Part shown: positions 1 through 6,646 of the stretch, in pieces
How positions within the stretch are numbered: position 1 is the stretch's first letter
Layout of the letters: every line of letters begins with the position of its first letter
Assembly: GCA_007120915.1 (NCBI GenBank)
Contig: SKMT01000063.1
Coordinates: forward strand, 1-9,344
Source of the DNA: Myxococcales bacterium
GTDB lineage: Bacteria; Myxococcota_A; Bradymonadia; Bradymonadales; Bradymonadaceae
Direction: 5' to 3'
Length of the DNA: 9,344 bases
The notes under the pieces: model-generated
Seen by the model: the letters and a program-made list of their open reading frames with translations, nothing else
Told to the model about the DNA's origin: nothing
Databases searched by the model: none
Made by a program: the position numbers and the translations under genes

Positions 1-102
1 ACCCCGCAGGTCACAGACGACGAAGAGAAGGAAGAGCCCGAGGGCGACGACGGCGAAGACGAACACGAACCGGATGACGTCGATGAGGACGTGGGGCCGT
101 GA
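1..102 (+). CDS. C-terminal acidic tail of a truncated gene, function unknown
   Basis: Frame 1 is open from the window edge to a TGA at 100-102 and gives 33 residues, 18 of them Asp or Glu, with scattered Gly and Pro and a single Lys. This looks like a disordered acidic tail, and nothing in it identifies the family. Frame 2 also stays open to about 110, but it would give a Lys/Arg/Thr-rich peptide using AGA and AGG codons, unlike the other genes here; frame 3 stops at about 75. Frame 1 is therefore preferred. The gene converges on the minus-strand gene at 171-2552. Its stop codon lies directly at the start of an octamer repeat. Confidence 0.55.
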   Translation, partial: TPQVTDDEEKEEPEGDDGEDEHEPDDVDEDVGP

Positions 103-141
103 GTCGTGAGGTCGTGGGGTCGTGAGGTCGTGAGGTCGTGA
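102..141. repeat. Octamer tandem repeat, unit GGTCGTGA
   Basis: Five 8-bp units run 102-109 (degenerate), 110-117 (last base changed), 118-125, 126-133 and 134-141; the last three are identical, and a decayed sixth unit may begin at 142. The array starts on the last base of the upstream stop codon and occupies over half of the 68-bp convergent gap. It has no dyad symmetry and no T-tract, so it is not an ordinary intrinsic terminator. Confidence 0.8.
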
Positions 142-170
142 GGTTGCGCGCCCAGCACCCAGAGCCCAAC

Positions 171-2552
171 CTACGACTGCTGGATGTGCTGAATCGCTTC
201 GAGTTGCCGGCGCATCTTGCGGTTCGACGGCTCCAACTCCACCACCCGTTTTAGTTTGTCTATCGCCTCCGATTTGTCCTCGCGCATCGTCAGCGTGTCG
301 ACCTGCTCCTTGTACATCCTCAGCGTGCTGTCGAGGCTGAAACTGTCGACCTGGCTGCGTCGGTATTGCTGACGTGACTCGGCGTTCTTCAAGGTTGCAT
401 AGGCTTTGCTGACAGCGCGGCGAATCTCGGCGATTTCGTCGTGCAACTGCCGCTGTACCATCGCCGGCACGTCTAGTTGGCGCTGAATCTGCTGGTACGC
501 ATCGGCTATCTCCTCGCCGTAGGCCGACCAGTGCACGCCGAGTACTTCGAAGTGATCGGCGCCCTGGATTTGAGCATGCAGCAACATAATTTCCCTGTGT
601 TCCGGCGACTCCTCGAAGCTCTCTACGTAGTCCTTCAATTCCACTGCTGCACGGCGCAGTCTAAGCGGAGGGCGGCTGTCGAGCAGATACAGGCGCGCCT
701 GATCGGCCTCTATCTCCCACAGTTGCTCCAGATCCTCGACCAGCCTCGCCTCGATCGCCTCTAGAAGATTCTCCAGCGTCATACATCCCATATCGACCAG
801 CGCATCCTGCACCGGGATCTCGTGAATCGAAGCGAGTACTTCTGCCCGCTCTACCTCTTCGTCGGTGACGGTGCCTCGTTCGACCAGCTTATCGAGCAAC
901 AACTGCTGATTGTCGTCCAACGGATCGCGGCGCACATCGATGAGCCGTCCGAAGTGCAACAGATACTGTACGGTCACGTCCCCCGGTTGCTGAAGTTCGA
1001 GCACTGAGTAGTCCTCCAACTCGGCGAGCTCTTCGATGATGTCGTCGACGTCGATTTCGTCGAGCTTCCAGACACGCTCCGCTTGCCGGGGGCGGTCGAC
1101 CAGCCGGTCCACTGCTGGAACACCGGTCTGTTCCTGGGGCTTTTTTGCAGGCTGTTCAGACCTTATCGGCTCTCGAGGCGACGCAGCCGCCGGGGTTGCA
1201 TCGATCGCCTCATCGGTGACCACCGCCAGCTTCTCAAGCTGCTTGCGCCGCTGCGCTTTGACGGGAAAAATCTGAAACGCCATCCCTTCGTGTCCCTGAT
1301 GCACCGCTCTGCCCTTTAGAGCCACCTCTTCGCTGGTACCGTCGACGGTCACCGAAATCTCCAACTCGTCCATCAGCGGCGGCGCCGGATCTACCTTTAC
1401 GCTCAACCCCCGCTTCTCGAGAAGATCTCCCAGCGCCCGGCGCAATCTGGCCCCACTTGGATAATTCAACATCAACCGGGGTGGATCCGATGGGGTGAAT
1501 ATCGCCTCCGGGCCTCGACTCACCCCCTCGCGAAGCCGCCTCTCCACATGACGTTGAACATCGAGCGCCGAACGTCGATGCCGCAGCTCGGGTCGGGTGT
1601 CGAGTTCATACAGCTCGGCGCGTTGCGCATCGAGATCCCAGAGCTGATCCAGTTGCTCGACCAGCCGGGTCTTGATCGCCGCGTGCAGCTCTTCAAGCGA
1701 AATTGCCCCCATATCGACCAGCGCATCCTGAATCGGAATCTGGTAAATCGACGCCAACTCTCGGGCGCGTTCTCGGTCCTGTTCATCGATGTGCCCCATC
1801 GAGACCAACCGATCGACCAGCGCCTCCCGGTCCCCCCCCGGACGGCACGAGCGCACGTCGATCAACCGCCCACAGTACAGCACATACTGGATGATTCCGT
1901 CGTCGCCACCGGACAACTCGAGGAGGCAATACCCGTCAATATCGGCAGCGCTTCGCAACAGATCCGCCACCTCCTTTTGGGCAAACTCCCAGACATCCAG
2001 GGTTTCACCTCTCTGCTCGATGAGCCGATAAACCACCGGCTCTGCCTCCTTTTCGTCATCGCTGGCCTCGGACTCAATGCTGGGAGACGATCCGGCACCA
2101 GATTCCATCGCATCGATCAATCCCACCAATTCCTCACGATCTGCATCGCCGGAGCCGACCACTTCCAGGGCAACTTTTTCGCCATCATAGTGTACCGCCC
2201 GCCCCTCCAGTCGAACCTCTTTGTCGACCTGGTCCCCCGTAACGACCATTTCCAGCCGCTCCATCAGAGGCGGCGGCTCGTCGATGTCGACCATCAACCC
2301 CTTAACCCCGGTGAACTGATCCAGATCCAGCCGCAGCGCGATTGAATTGGTATACGACAGCACCAGTGTTGGCACTCCCTGCCGCTGTTCGTAATGCACA
2401 TCAAATCGGCACTGCGAAGGGTCGAGTTCAACCAACATCTGCCACAACAGACGCGAGACCCGTTCGCTGCCCACGAACTCCACCCCCTGGTCGACTAATC
2501 GCCTCAGCTCGTTGACAAATGCTTCCCACCCGCCGGATTTATTGTTGCCCAT
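171..2552 (-). CDS. Multidomain protein: two PilZ-like/DUF4388-like modules plus J-like domain
   Basis: A soluble protein of 793 residues with no signal peptide or membrane segment. Two tandem copies of one module are visible. Each begins with a beta-rich PilZ-like domain (about 58-135 and 353-433, sharing a PPLM...L-E and G-R-A-V-H pattern). Each continues with a DUF4388/PATAN-like segment (about 186-338 and 493-646, sharing GRLIDVR and QDALVDMG) that includes a helical part resembling the N-terminal domain of secretion ATPases. An acidic/Pro-rich linker separates the two parts in each copy. Residues about 666-733 look like a J domain (HFEVLGV ... Y) but lack HPD, and about 743-788 resemble one TPR unit. 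The PilZ-like parts lack an obvious RxxxR or D/N-x-S-x-x-G motif, so cyclic-di-GMP binding is doubtful. ATG at 2552 is chosen because GGAG (2562-2559) sits 6 nt upstream; the alternative ATG at 2558 abuts that GGAG. A regulatory or scaffolding role is inference. Confidence 0.85.
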   Translation of the reverse strand: MGNNKSGGWEAFVNELRRLVDQGVEFVGSERVSRLLWQMLVELDPSQCRFDVHYEQRQGVPTLVLSYTNSIALRLDLDQFTGVKGLMVDIDEPPPLMERLEMVVTGDQVDKEVRLEGRAVHYDGEKVALEVVGSGDADREELVGLIDAMESGAGSSPSIESEASDDEKEAEPVVYRLIEQRGETLDVWEFAQKEVADLLRSAADIDGYCLLELSGGDDGIIQYVLYCGRLIDVRSCRPGGDREALVDRLVSMGHIDEQDRERARELASIYQIPIQDALVDMGAISLEELHAAIKTRLVEQLDQLWDLDAQRAELYELDTRPELRHRRSALDVQRHVERRLREGVSRGPEAIFTPSDPPRLMLNYPSGARLRRALGDLLEKRGLSVKVDPAPPLMDELEISVTVDGTSEEVALKGRAVHQGHEGMAFQIFPVKAQRRKQLEKLAVVTDEAIDATPAAASPREPIRSEQPAKKPQEQTGVPAVDRLVDRPRQAERVWKLDEIDVDDIIEELAELEDYSVLELQQPGDVTVQYLLHFGRLIDVRRDPLDDNQQLLLDKLVERGTVTDEEVERAEVLASIHEIPVQDALVDMGCMTLENLLEAIEARLVEDLEQLWEIEADQARLYLLDSRPPLRLRRAAVELKDYVESFEESPEHREIMLLHAQIQGADHFEVLGVHWSAYGEEIADAYQQIQRQLDVPAMVQRQLHDEIAEIRRAVSKAYATLKNAESRQQYRRSQVDSFSLDSTLRMYKEQVDTLTMREDKSEAIDKLKRVVELEPSNRKMRRQLEAIQHIQQS
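787..809. repeat. Exact 23-bp direct repeat, copy 1, in the duplicated module
   Basis: This 23-bp stretch is identical to 1708-1730. On the minus strand both encode the QDALVDMG segment of the two DUF4388-like modules (residues 582-589 here, 275-282 in the other copy). The 921-bp distance equals the 307-residue module period. Confidence 0.85.
1708..1730. repeat. Exact 23-bp direct repeat, copy 2, in the duplicated module
   Basis: This is the partner of 787-809 and lies in the N-terminal module. Outside this segment the two modules have diverged clearly at DNA level, so this is the best conserved part of the internal duplication. Confidence 0.85.
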
Positions 2553-2617
2553 CACCATCTCCGTCGATCGTGGATATCTCGACAGGTGTGCAATGCCCGT
2601 CGACCAGGTTGATCACA

Positions 2618-2632
2618 GTAGTTTACAACTAC
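2618..2632. promoter_or_regulatory. Perfect 6-bp inverted repeat, possible operator
   Basis: GTAGTT and AACTAC flank a 3-bp centre (TAC). The site lies about 65 bp upstream of the start at 2552 and includes most of a 10-mer (ACAACTACCA) that recurs upstream of the other complete minus-strand gene. A role as a protein-binding site is inference. Confidence 0.3.
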
Positions 2633-2664
2633 CACGACCGACAGGGAGATGGAAAATGTTTCTG

Positions 2665-2699
2665 GGTGGTCGGTGGTCGGTGGTGGGTGGTTGGTGCTT
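2665..2699. repeat. Heptamer tandem array, unit GGTGGTC
   Basis: Five head-to-tail 7-bp units: GGTGGTC twice, then GGTGGTG, GGTGGTT and GGTGCTT, decaying toward the carboxylase gene. It shares a 17-bp core, in reverse-complement orientation, with the array at 7992-8033. Confidence 0.8.
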
Positions 2700-2779
2700 G
2701 ACGGGCTAGACCGGATGCGGGGGCTTTGTTAAACAGGCGACGAACCGTAGGTGAGGAACTGTCGCGCCCAGGAGAGACG

Positions 2780-4297
2780 ATGTTTAGCAAAGTTCTGGTG
2801 GCCAATCGGGGGGAGATTGCCGTGCGCGTGATGCGCAGTCTCAAGGAGATGGATATCGAGACGGTGGCGGTGTTTTCGGAGGCCGACCGCAGTGCGCTTC
2901 ATGTGCGCAAGGCCGACGAGGCGGTGTGTGTGGGCCCGGCGGCGAGCTCGGAGAGTTATCTTCGCATCGACAAGATCATCGAGGCTGCCCGAACAACCGG
3001 CGCCGAGGCGATTCACCCGGGCTACGGGTTTCTCAGCGAGAACGCGGAGTTCGCCAGAGCGCTCAATGAGACGGACATCACCTTCATCGGGCCGTCGCCA
3101 TCGGCGATTGAGGCGATGGGTGAGAAGACGAGAGCCCGGGAGCTGATGGAGCAGGCCGGGGTGCCGCTGGTGCCGGGCACACCGGAGGCGATCGACGATG
3201 CGACGGTGGCGCTTGCGGAGGCCGAAAAGATGGGGTTTCCGGTGCTGATCAAGGCTGCTGCCGGAGGTGGCGGCAAGGGGATGCGCCGGGTGAACAGCGC
3301 CACGGAGTTCGCCAACGCCTTCGAGGCAGCACGCCGGGAGGCATCCGGCGCGTTCGGGAATGCCGACGTGTATGTCGAGAAGTTTCTGGTCAACCCCAAG
3401 CACGTCGAAATCCAGATTCTGGCCGACCGCGAGGGCAACACGATCCATCTGTTCGAGCGTGACTGCTCGGTGCAGAGGCGCCACCAGAAGATCATCGAGG
3501 AGACCCCCTGTGCCACGCTGTCCGAAGAGACGCGCCAGAAGATGGGCCAGGTGGCGGTGCAGGCCGCCGAGGCGGTGGACTACGAAGGGGCGGGCACCGT
3601 GGAGTTTCTGCTCGACGCAGAGGGCAATTTCTATTTTCTGGAGATGAACACCCGCCTTCAGGTCGAGCACCCGATCACGGAGATGATTACCGGGATTGAC
3701 CTTGTGAAATGGCAGGTGGGCATCGCCGCCGGGGAGACGTTGAGCCTCCAGCAGGAGGATGTGCCCCGAAACGGCGCGGCGATGGAGTGTCGGATCTACG
3801 CCGAGGACCCGGAAAACGAGTTTCGCCCCTCCCCGGGGCTGGTCTCACGAATCGAGGCGCCGGCGGGGCCGGGAGTTCGCGATGACGCCGGGACGTACTC
3901 CGGGGCAGAAGTGCCCCTGGAGTACGACCCGATGGTCTCGAAGCTGGTCACCTGGGGCGAAGACCGCACCGAGGCGCTGTGGCGGATGAAGAGGGCGCTT
4001 CGAGAGTATGTGGTCACCGGGGTGAAGACGAACCTTCAGTTTCATCTGGAGGTGTTGGAGCACCCGGAGTTCGTCGACGGCAGCTACGACACCCAGTTTG
4101 TGCCGCGGATGATGGAAGAGCGCGGCGGGCCGGAGAAGTCGAACGGCGAGCTCGCCGAGCTGGCGGCGGTTGTCGCCGCGCACCGGCGCGCCGAAGAGCT
4201 GGCCCGGAAGGCGGGCAACCACAACAGCGGACCGAACAGCTCGTCGACGAGCCGATGGAAGTCGCTTGGGCGCTACCGCCAACTGAAGCGGTTTTGA
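2780..4297 (+). CDS. accC: Biotin carboxylase subunit of an acyl-CoA carboxylase (propionyl/acetyl type)
   Basis: Carboxylates the biotin on the carrier protein using ATP and bicarbonate; this is the first half-reaction of acyl-CoA carboxylation. The 505-residue protein starts at ATG 2780, with AGGAG at 2770-2774 and a 5-nt spacer; an earlier in-frame TTG at 2726 lacks support. Visible motifs are the N-terminal VLVANRGEIA, the ATP-grasp Gly-rich loop (AGGGGKGM, 161-168), FERDCSVQRRHQK (225-237) and EMNTRLQVEHP (288-298). Lys116, Glu288, Asn290, Arg292, Glu296 and Arg338 fall at E. coli AccC positions, so the active site looks intact. Residues 450-505 extend beyond the roughly 449-residue E. 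coli enzyme as a helical then Ser/Asn/Arg-rich tail ending in W-K-S-L-G-R, reminiscent of the start of the biotin-transfer region in fused alpha subunits. Substrate choice is set by the carboxyltransferase, absent here; the mutase two genes downstream favours propionyl-CoA. The gene ends in TTT TGA (see the slip-site finding). Confidence 0.95.
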   Translation: MFSKVLVANRGEIAVRVMRSLKEMDIETVAVFSEADRSALHVRKADEAVCVGPAASSESYLRIDKIIEAARTTGAEAIHPGYGFLSENAEFARALNETDITFIGPSPSAIEAMGEKTRARELMEQAGVPLVPGTPEAIDDATVALAEAEKMGFPVLIKAAAGGGGKGMRRVNSATEFANAFEAARREASGAFGNADVYVEKFLVNPKHVEIQILADREGNTIHLFERDCSVQRRHQKIIEETPCATLSEETRQKMGQVAVQAAEAVDYEGAGTVEFLLDAEGNFYFLEMNTRLQVEHPITEMITGIDLVKWQVGIAAGETLSLQQEDVPRNGAAMECRIYAEDPENEFRPSPGLVSRIEAPAGPGVRDDAGTYSGAEVPLEYDPMVSKLVTWGEDRTEALWRMKRALREYVVTGVKTNLQFHLEVLEHPEFVDGSYDTQFVPRMMEERGGPEKSNGELAELAAVVAAHRRAEELARKAGNHNSGPNSSSTSRWKSLGRYRQLKRF

Positions 4298-4358
4298 GCT
4301 GTTGCCGGCCCCGTCGACGACCCAACGATCCACCGATGATGAACCAGGAGCAGAGCCG

Positions 4359-4895
4359 ATGAGCAGAAGCCGCGAATACACCGTGTTCAACGGTGATGAC
4401 GAACAGCGAAGCTGGGAAGTGGAAACGCTCGAAAACGGGCGCTACCGGGTGACCAAACCGGATGGCGAGACCATTGAGGTCGACGCCATCGCTCCCGACG
4501 ACGACAGGCTGCACCTTCTGGTGGAGGGCAAGTCGGTGGATGCGGCGTTGTTTCGCCGGGATTCGACCTATCAGGTCCAGATCGACGAACAGCGCCACGA
4601 TATCGAGGTGCTCAATGAACGGGAGCTGCGGATGCGCGCGGCCGAAGCGGTCACCGCCGGTGGTGGGAGCCCACAGCTTGTCAGTCCCATGGCGGGGTTG
4701 GTGGTGAAGGTAGATGCCGAAGTCGGTCAGACCGTCGAGGCCGGCGACCGGATCGTGGTGGTGGAGGCGATGAAGATGGAAAACGACCTGGAGGCGCATC
4801 GAAGCGGGGTGATCGAAGAGATTCCGGTTCAAGCGGGGGATTCGGTGGAGATCGATGATGTGCTCGCCGTGATTGGAGAGCCCGACGATGAGTGA
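4359..4895 (+). CDS. Biotin carboxyl carrier subunit with N-terminal biotin-transfer-like domain
   Basis: A 178-residue carrier that shuttles carboxybiotin between the biotin carboxylase and a carboxyltransferase. Residues about 105-175 are a biotinyl/lipoyl domain with the biotinylation motif EAMKMEN, placing the acceptor lysine at 139. Residues about 1-95 are beta-rich and resemble the biotin-transfer barrel of propionyl-CoA carboxylase alpha chains rather than the Pro/Ala linker of E. coli AccB. The chosen ATG has AGGAG at 4346-4350 with an 8-nt spacer. The reading frame is open upstream to 4287, so a longer or fused product is possible. The gene lies 61 bp after the biotin carboxylase and overlaps the mutase start by 8 bp (ATGAGTGA), which suggests translational coupling. 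Confidence 0.93.
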   Translation: MSRSREYTVFNGDDEQRSWEVETLENGRYRVTKPDGETIEVDAIAPDDDRLHLLVEGKSVDAALFRRDSTYQVQIDEQRHDIEVLNERELRMRAAEAVTAGGGSPQLVSPMAGLVVKVDAEVGQTVEAGDRIVVVEAMKMENDLEAHRSGVIEEIPVQAGDSVEIDDVLAVIGEPDDE

Positions 4896-6573
4896 CGACG
4901 ACAGATTCTGGGAAGAGCTCGAAGAGGCGCGGCGTCAATGGCGCGAAGAGAAGCTGAAGCCACTGCTGGAGCGGTTCGGGCTTCGCCGCGACAGCTTCGA
5001 GTTGTCCGACGGCGCCGAGTTGCAGTCGCTGTACGACCCGCTGGACCGGCGCGATCAGGACTACCTCGACGAGATCGGCTATCCCGGGGAGTACCCCTAC
5101 ACCCGCGGGGTGTATCCGACGATGCACCGCGGCAGGCTGTGGACGATGCGCCAGTACGCCGGTTTCGGCACGGCGCGCCAGTCCAACGAGCGGTATCACT
5201 ACCTGCTCGAACAGGGCACCTCGGGGCTGAGTGTGGCCTTCGATCTGCCCACGCAGATGGGCTACGACTCCGACGCGGGGCGGGTTGCCGGGGAGGTCGG
5301 CAAGGTGGGCGTGGCCATCGACTCCATCGAGGATATGCAGATATTGCTCGACGGGCTGCCCCTCGGCGAGATCTCGACGTCGATGACCATCAACTCCACG
5401 GCAGCGATTTTGTTGGCGCTGTACATCGCGGTGGCCGACGAGCGCGGAATCGACCGAAGCGAGTTGCGCGGCACCATCCAGAACGACGTGCTCAAGGAGT
5501 ACATCGCCCGGGGCACCTACATCTATCCGCCCCGCGACAGCATGCGGATCATCACCGACATCTTCGAGTTCTGTCAGAAGGAGGTGCCCAACTGGAACAC
5601 GGTCAGCATCTCCGGGTACCACATCCGGGAGGCGGGCAGCACGGCGGTGCAGGAGGTGGGATTCACCCTGGCCAATGGCATCGCCTACGTAGAACGGGCG
5701 CTTGAGGCGGGGCTGGATGTCGACAGCTTTGCAGGTCGACTCTCCTTTTTCTTCAACGTGCACAACAACTTCCTTGAGGAAGTCGCCAAGTTTCGGGCAG
5801 CCCGCCGGCTGTGGGCCAGGATCATGAAGGAGCGGTTCGGGGCCGAAAACCCGAAGTCGATGCGGCTGAGGTTTCACAGCCAGACCGCCGGGTCGACGCT
5901 AACCGCCCAGCAGCCCCAGGTGAACATCGTGCGGGTGGCGATGCAGGCGCTGGCGGCGGTGTTGGGCGGGACCCAGTCGCTTCACACCAACTCCTGGGAC
6001 GAGGCGTTGAGCCTGCCCAGCGAGGACTCGGCACGACTGGCGCTTCGCACCCAGCAGGTCATCGCTTATGAGACGGGCGTGGCCGACGTGGTCGACCCGC
6101 TGGCGGGAAGCTACGCCGTGGAGTCGCTGACCGACCACATCGAAGAGGGGGCGACCGATTACATCCGCCGGCTCGACGACATGGGCGGGGCCGTCGCCGG
6201 GATCGAGGCCGGGTTTCAGCAATCGGAGATCCAGGAGGCGGCCTATCAGGCTCAGCTCGCCCAGGAGCAGGGCGACCAGGTGATCGTGGGGGTCAATCGG
6301 TTTGAGCAGTCCGATGAGAAACCGCCGGTGGACCTGCACAAGGTGGACGACCGGGTGGAGAGCGAGCAGGTCGAGCGGTTGCGTCGATTCAAGGCCGAAC
6401 GCGACGACGATGAGGTCGCCACTGCCAGGCGTCGGCTGCTTCAGGCCGCCGGCGGCGACGACAACCTGATGCCCTACATCGTTGATGCGGTCAAAAAGAA
6501 GGTCACCCTCGGCGAAATCTCGAACACCCTGCGCGAAGAGTTCGGGGAATACACCGAGAACGTGGTGCTTTAA
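4888..6573 (+). CDS. Methylmalonyl-CoA mutase, catalytic (large) subunit
   Basis: Adenosylcobalamin-dependent interconversion of (R)-methylmalonyl-CoA and succinyl-CoA. The 561 residues form only the substrate-binding TIM-barrel part (about 66-545); the C-terminal cobalamin-binding domain with DxHxxG is absent, so this is the two-subunit type (like archaeal McmA1) and needs a separate B12 subunit. Signatures include YPYTRGVYPTM, RQYAGF, TIQNDVLKEYIARGTYIYPP, SGYHIREAGS, RLSFFF and GGTQSLHTN. Tyr90, Arg208, His245, Arg284 and Ser286 match Propionibacterium mutase Tyr89, Arg207, His244, Arg283 and Ser285. Isobutyryl-CoA mutases have Phe and Gln at the first two positions, so methylmalonyl-CoA is the likely substrate. 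Tyr79 of the Propionibacterium enzyme is His80 here. The start overlaps the carrier gene, with GGAG at 4875-4878 and a 9-nt spacer. Together with the two preceding genes it forms a propionyl-CoA utilisation block. Confidence 0.93.
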   Translation: MSDDDRFWEELEEARRQWREEKLKPLLERFGLRRDSFELSDGAELQSLYDPLDRRDQDYLDEIGYPGEYPYTRGVYPTMHRGRLWTMRQYAGFGTARQSNERYHYLLEQGTSGLSVAFDLPTQMGYDSDAGRVAGEVGKVGVAIDSIEDMQILLDGLPLGEISTSMTINSTAAILLALYIAVADERGIDRSELRGTIQNDVLKEYIARGTYIYPPRDSMRIITDIFEFCQKEVPNWNTVSISGYHIREAGSTAVQEVGFTLANGIAYVERALEAGLDVDSFAGRLSFFFNVHNNFLEEVAKFRAARRLWARIMKERFGAENPKSMRLRFHSQTAGSTLTAQQPQVNIVRVAMQALAAVLGGTQSLHTNSWDEALSLPSEDSARLALRTQQVIAYETGVADVVDPLAGSYAVESLTDHIEEGATDYIRRLDDMGGAVAGIEAGFQQSEIQEAAYQAQLAQEQGDQVIVGVNRFEQSDEKPPVDLHKVDDRVESEQVERLRRFKAERDDDEVATARRRLLQAAGGDDNLMPYIVDAVKKKVTLGEISNTLREEFGEYTENVVL

Positions 6574-6646
6574 ACTCCCCCCGCCCGCCCGGGCACCCCA
6601 TAGACATTCGTATCGTTTTTTTGACCCCCTCGAGGCAACCGTAAGT

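Larger units (their letters stand above)
2553..2779. promoter_or_regulatory. Divergent intergenic control region
   Basis: This gap lies between the minus-strand modular protein and the plus-strand carboxylase genes, so it should hold promoters for both. It contains a 15-bp inverted repeat (2618-2632) and a heptamer array (2665-2699). TTGACG at 2698-2703 resembles a -35 box, but no acceptable -10 box lies 16-18 bp further on. No promoter can be assigned with confidence. Confidence 0.5.

Noticed and set aside
1548..2345. 265-codon plus-strand open frame opposite the modular protein
   Set aside because: It lies antisense to a gene with clear domain structure and duplicated modules, has no ribosome-binding site or recognisable domain, and reads like the complement of GC-rich codons.
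2553..2558. Start of the modular protein at the upstream ATG (2558)
   Set aside because: The only ribosome-binding sequence, GGAG, directly abuts that ATG, whereas it is 6 nt from the ATG at 2552.
2698..2732. Promoter for the carboxylase genes starting from TTGACG
   Set aside because: The -35-like hexamer overlaps the end of the heptamer array, and the nearest AT-rich hexamers are 22 bp or more away, too far for a standard -10 box.
2729..3670. 313-codon minus-strand open frame opposite the biotin carboxylase
   Set aside because: It is antisense to a gene with a complete set of catalytic motifs; its composition (His/Leu/Arg-rich) is typical of complement translation.
4336..4362. Eight-codon mini-ORF overlapping the carrier start by ATGA
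   Set aside because: The ATGA overlap suggests coupling, but no Shine-Dalgarno precedes its start and the carrier has its own AGGAG, so it is more likely coincidental.
4681..5877. 398-codon minus-strand open frame across the carrier and mutase genes
   Set aside because: It spans two well-recognised genes on the other strand, with no family resemblance of its own; long antisense frames are expected at this base composition.
4888..6573. Isobutyryl-CoA mutase instead of methylmalonyl-CoA mutase
   Set aside because: RQYAGF and IARGTY keep the Tyr and Arg that recognise the methylmalonyl carboxylate; isobutyryl-CoA mutases carry Phe and Gln there.
6574..6646. Possible terminator between the mutase and serA (GCCCGGGC and a later T-run)
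   Set aside because: The palindrome has no loop, and the T-run lies more than 20 bp further on, so it does not form a standard stem-loop terminator.
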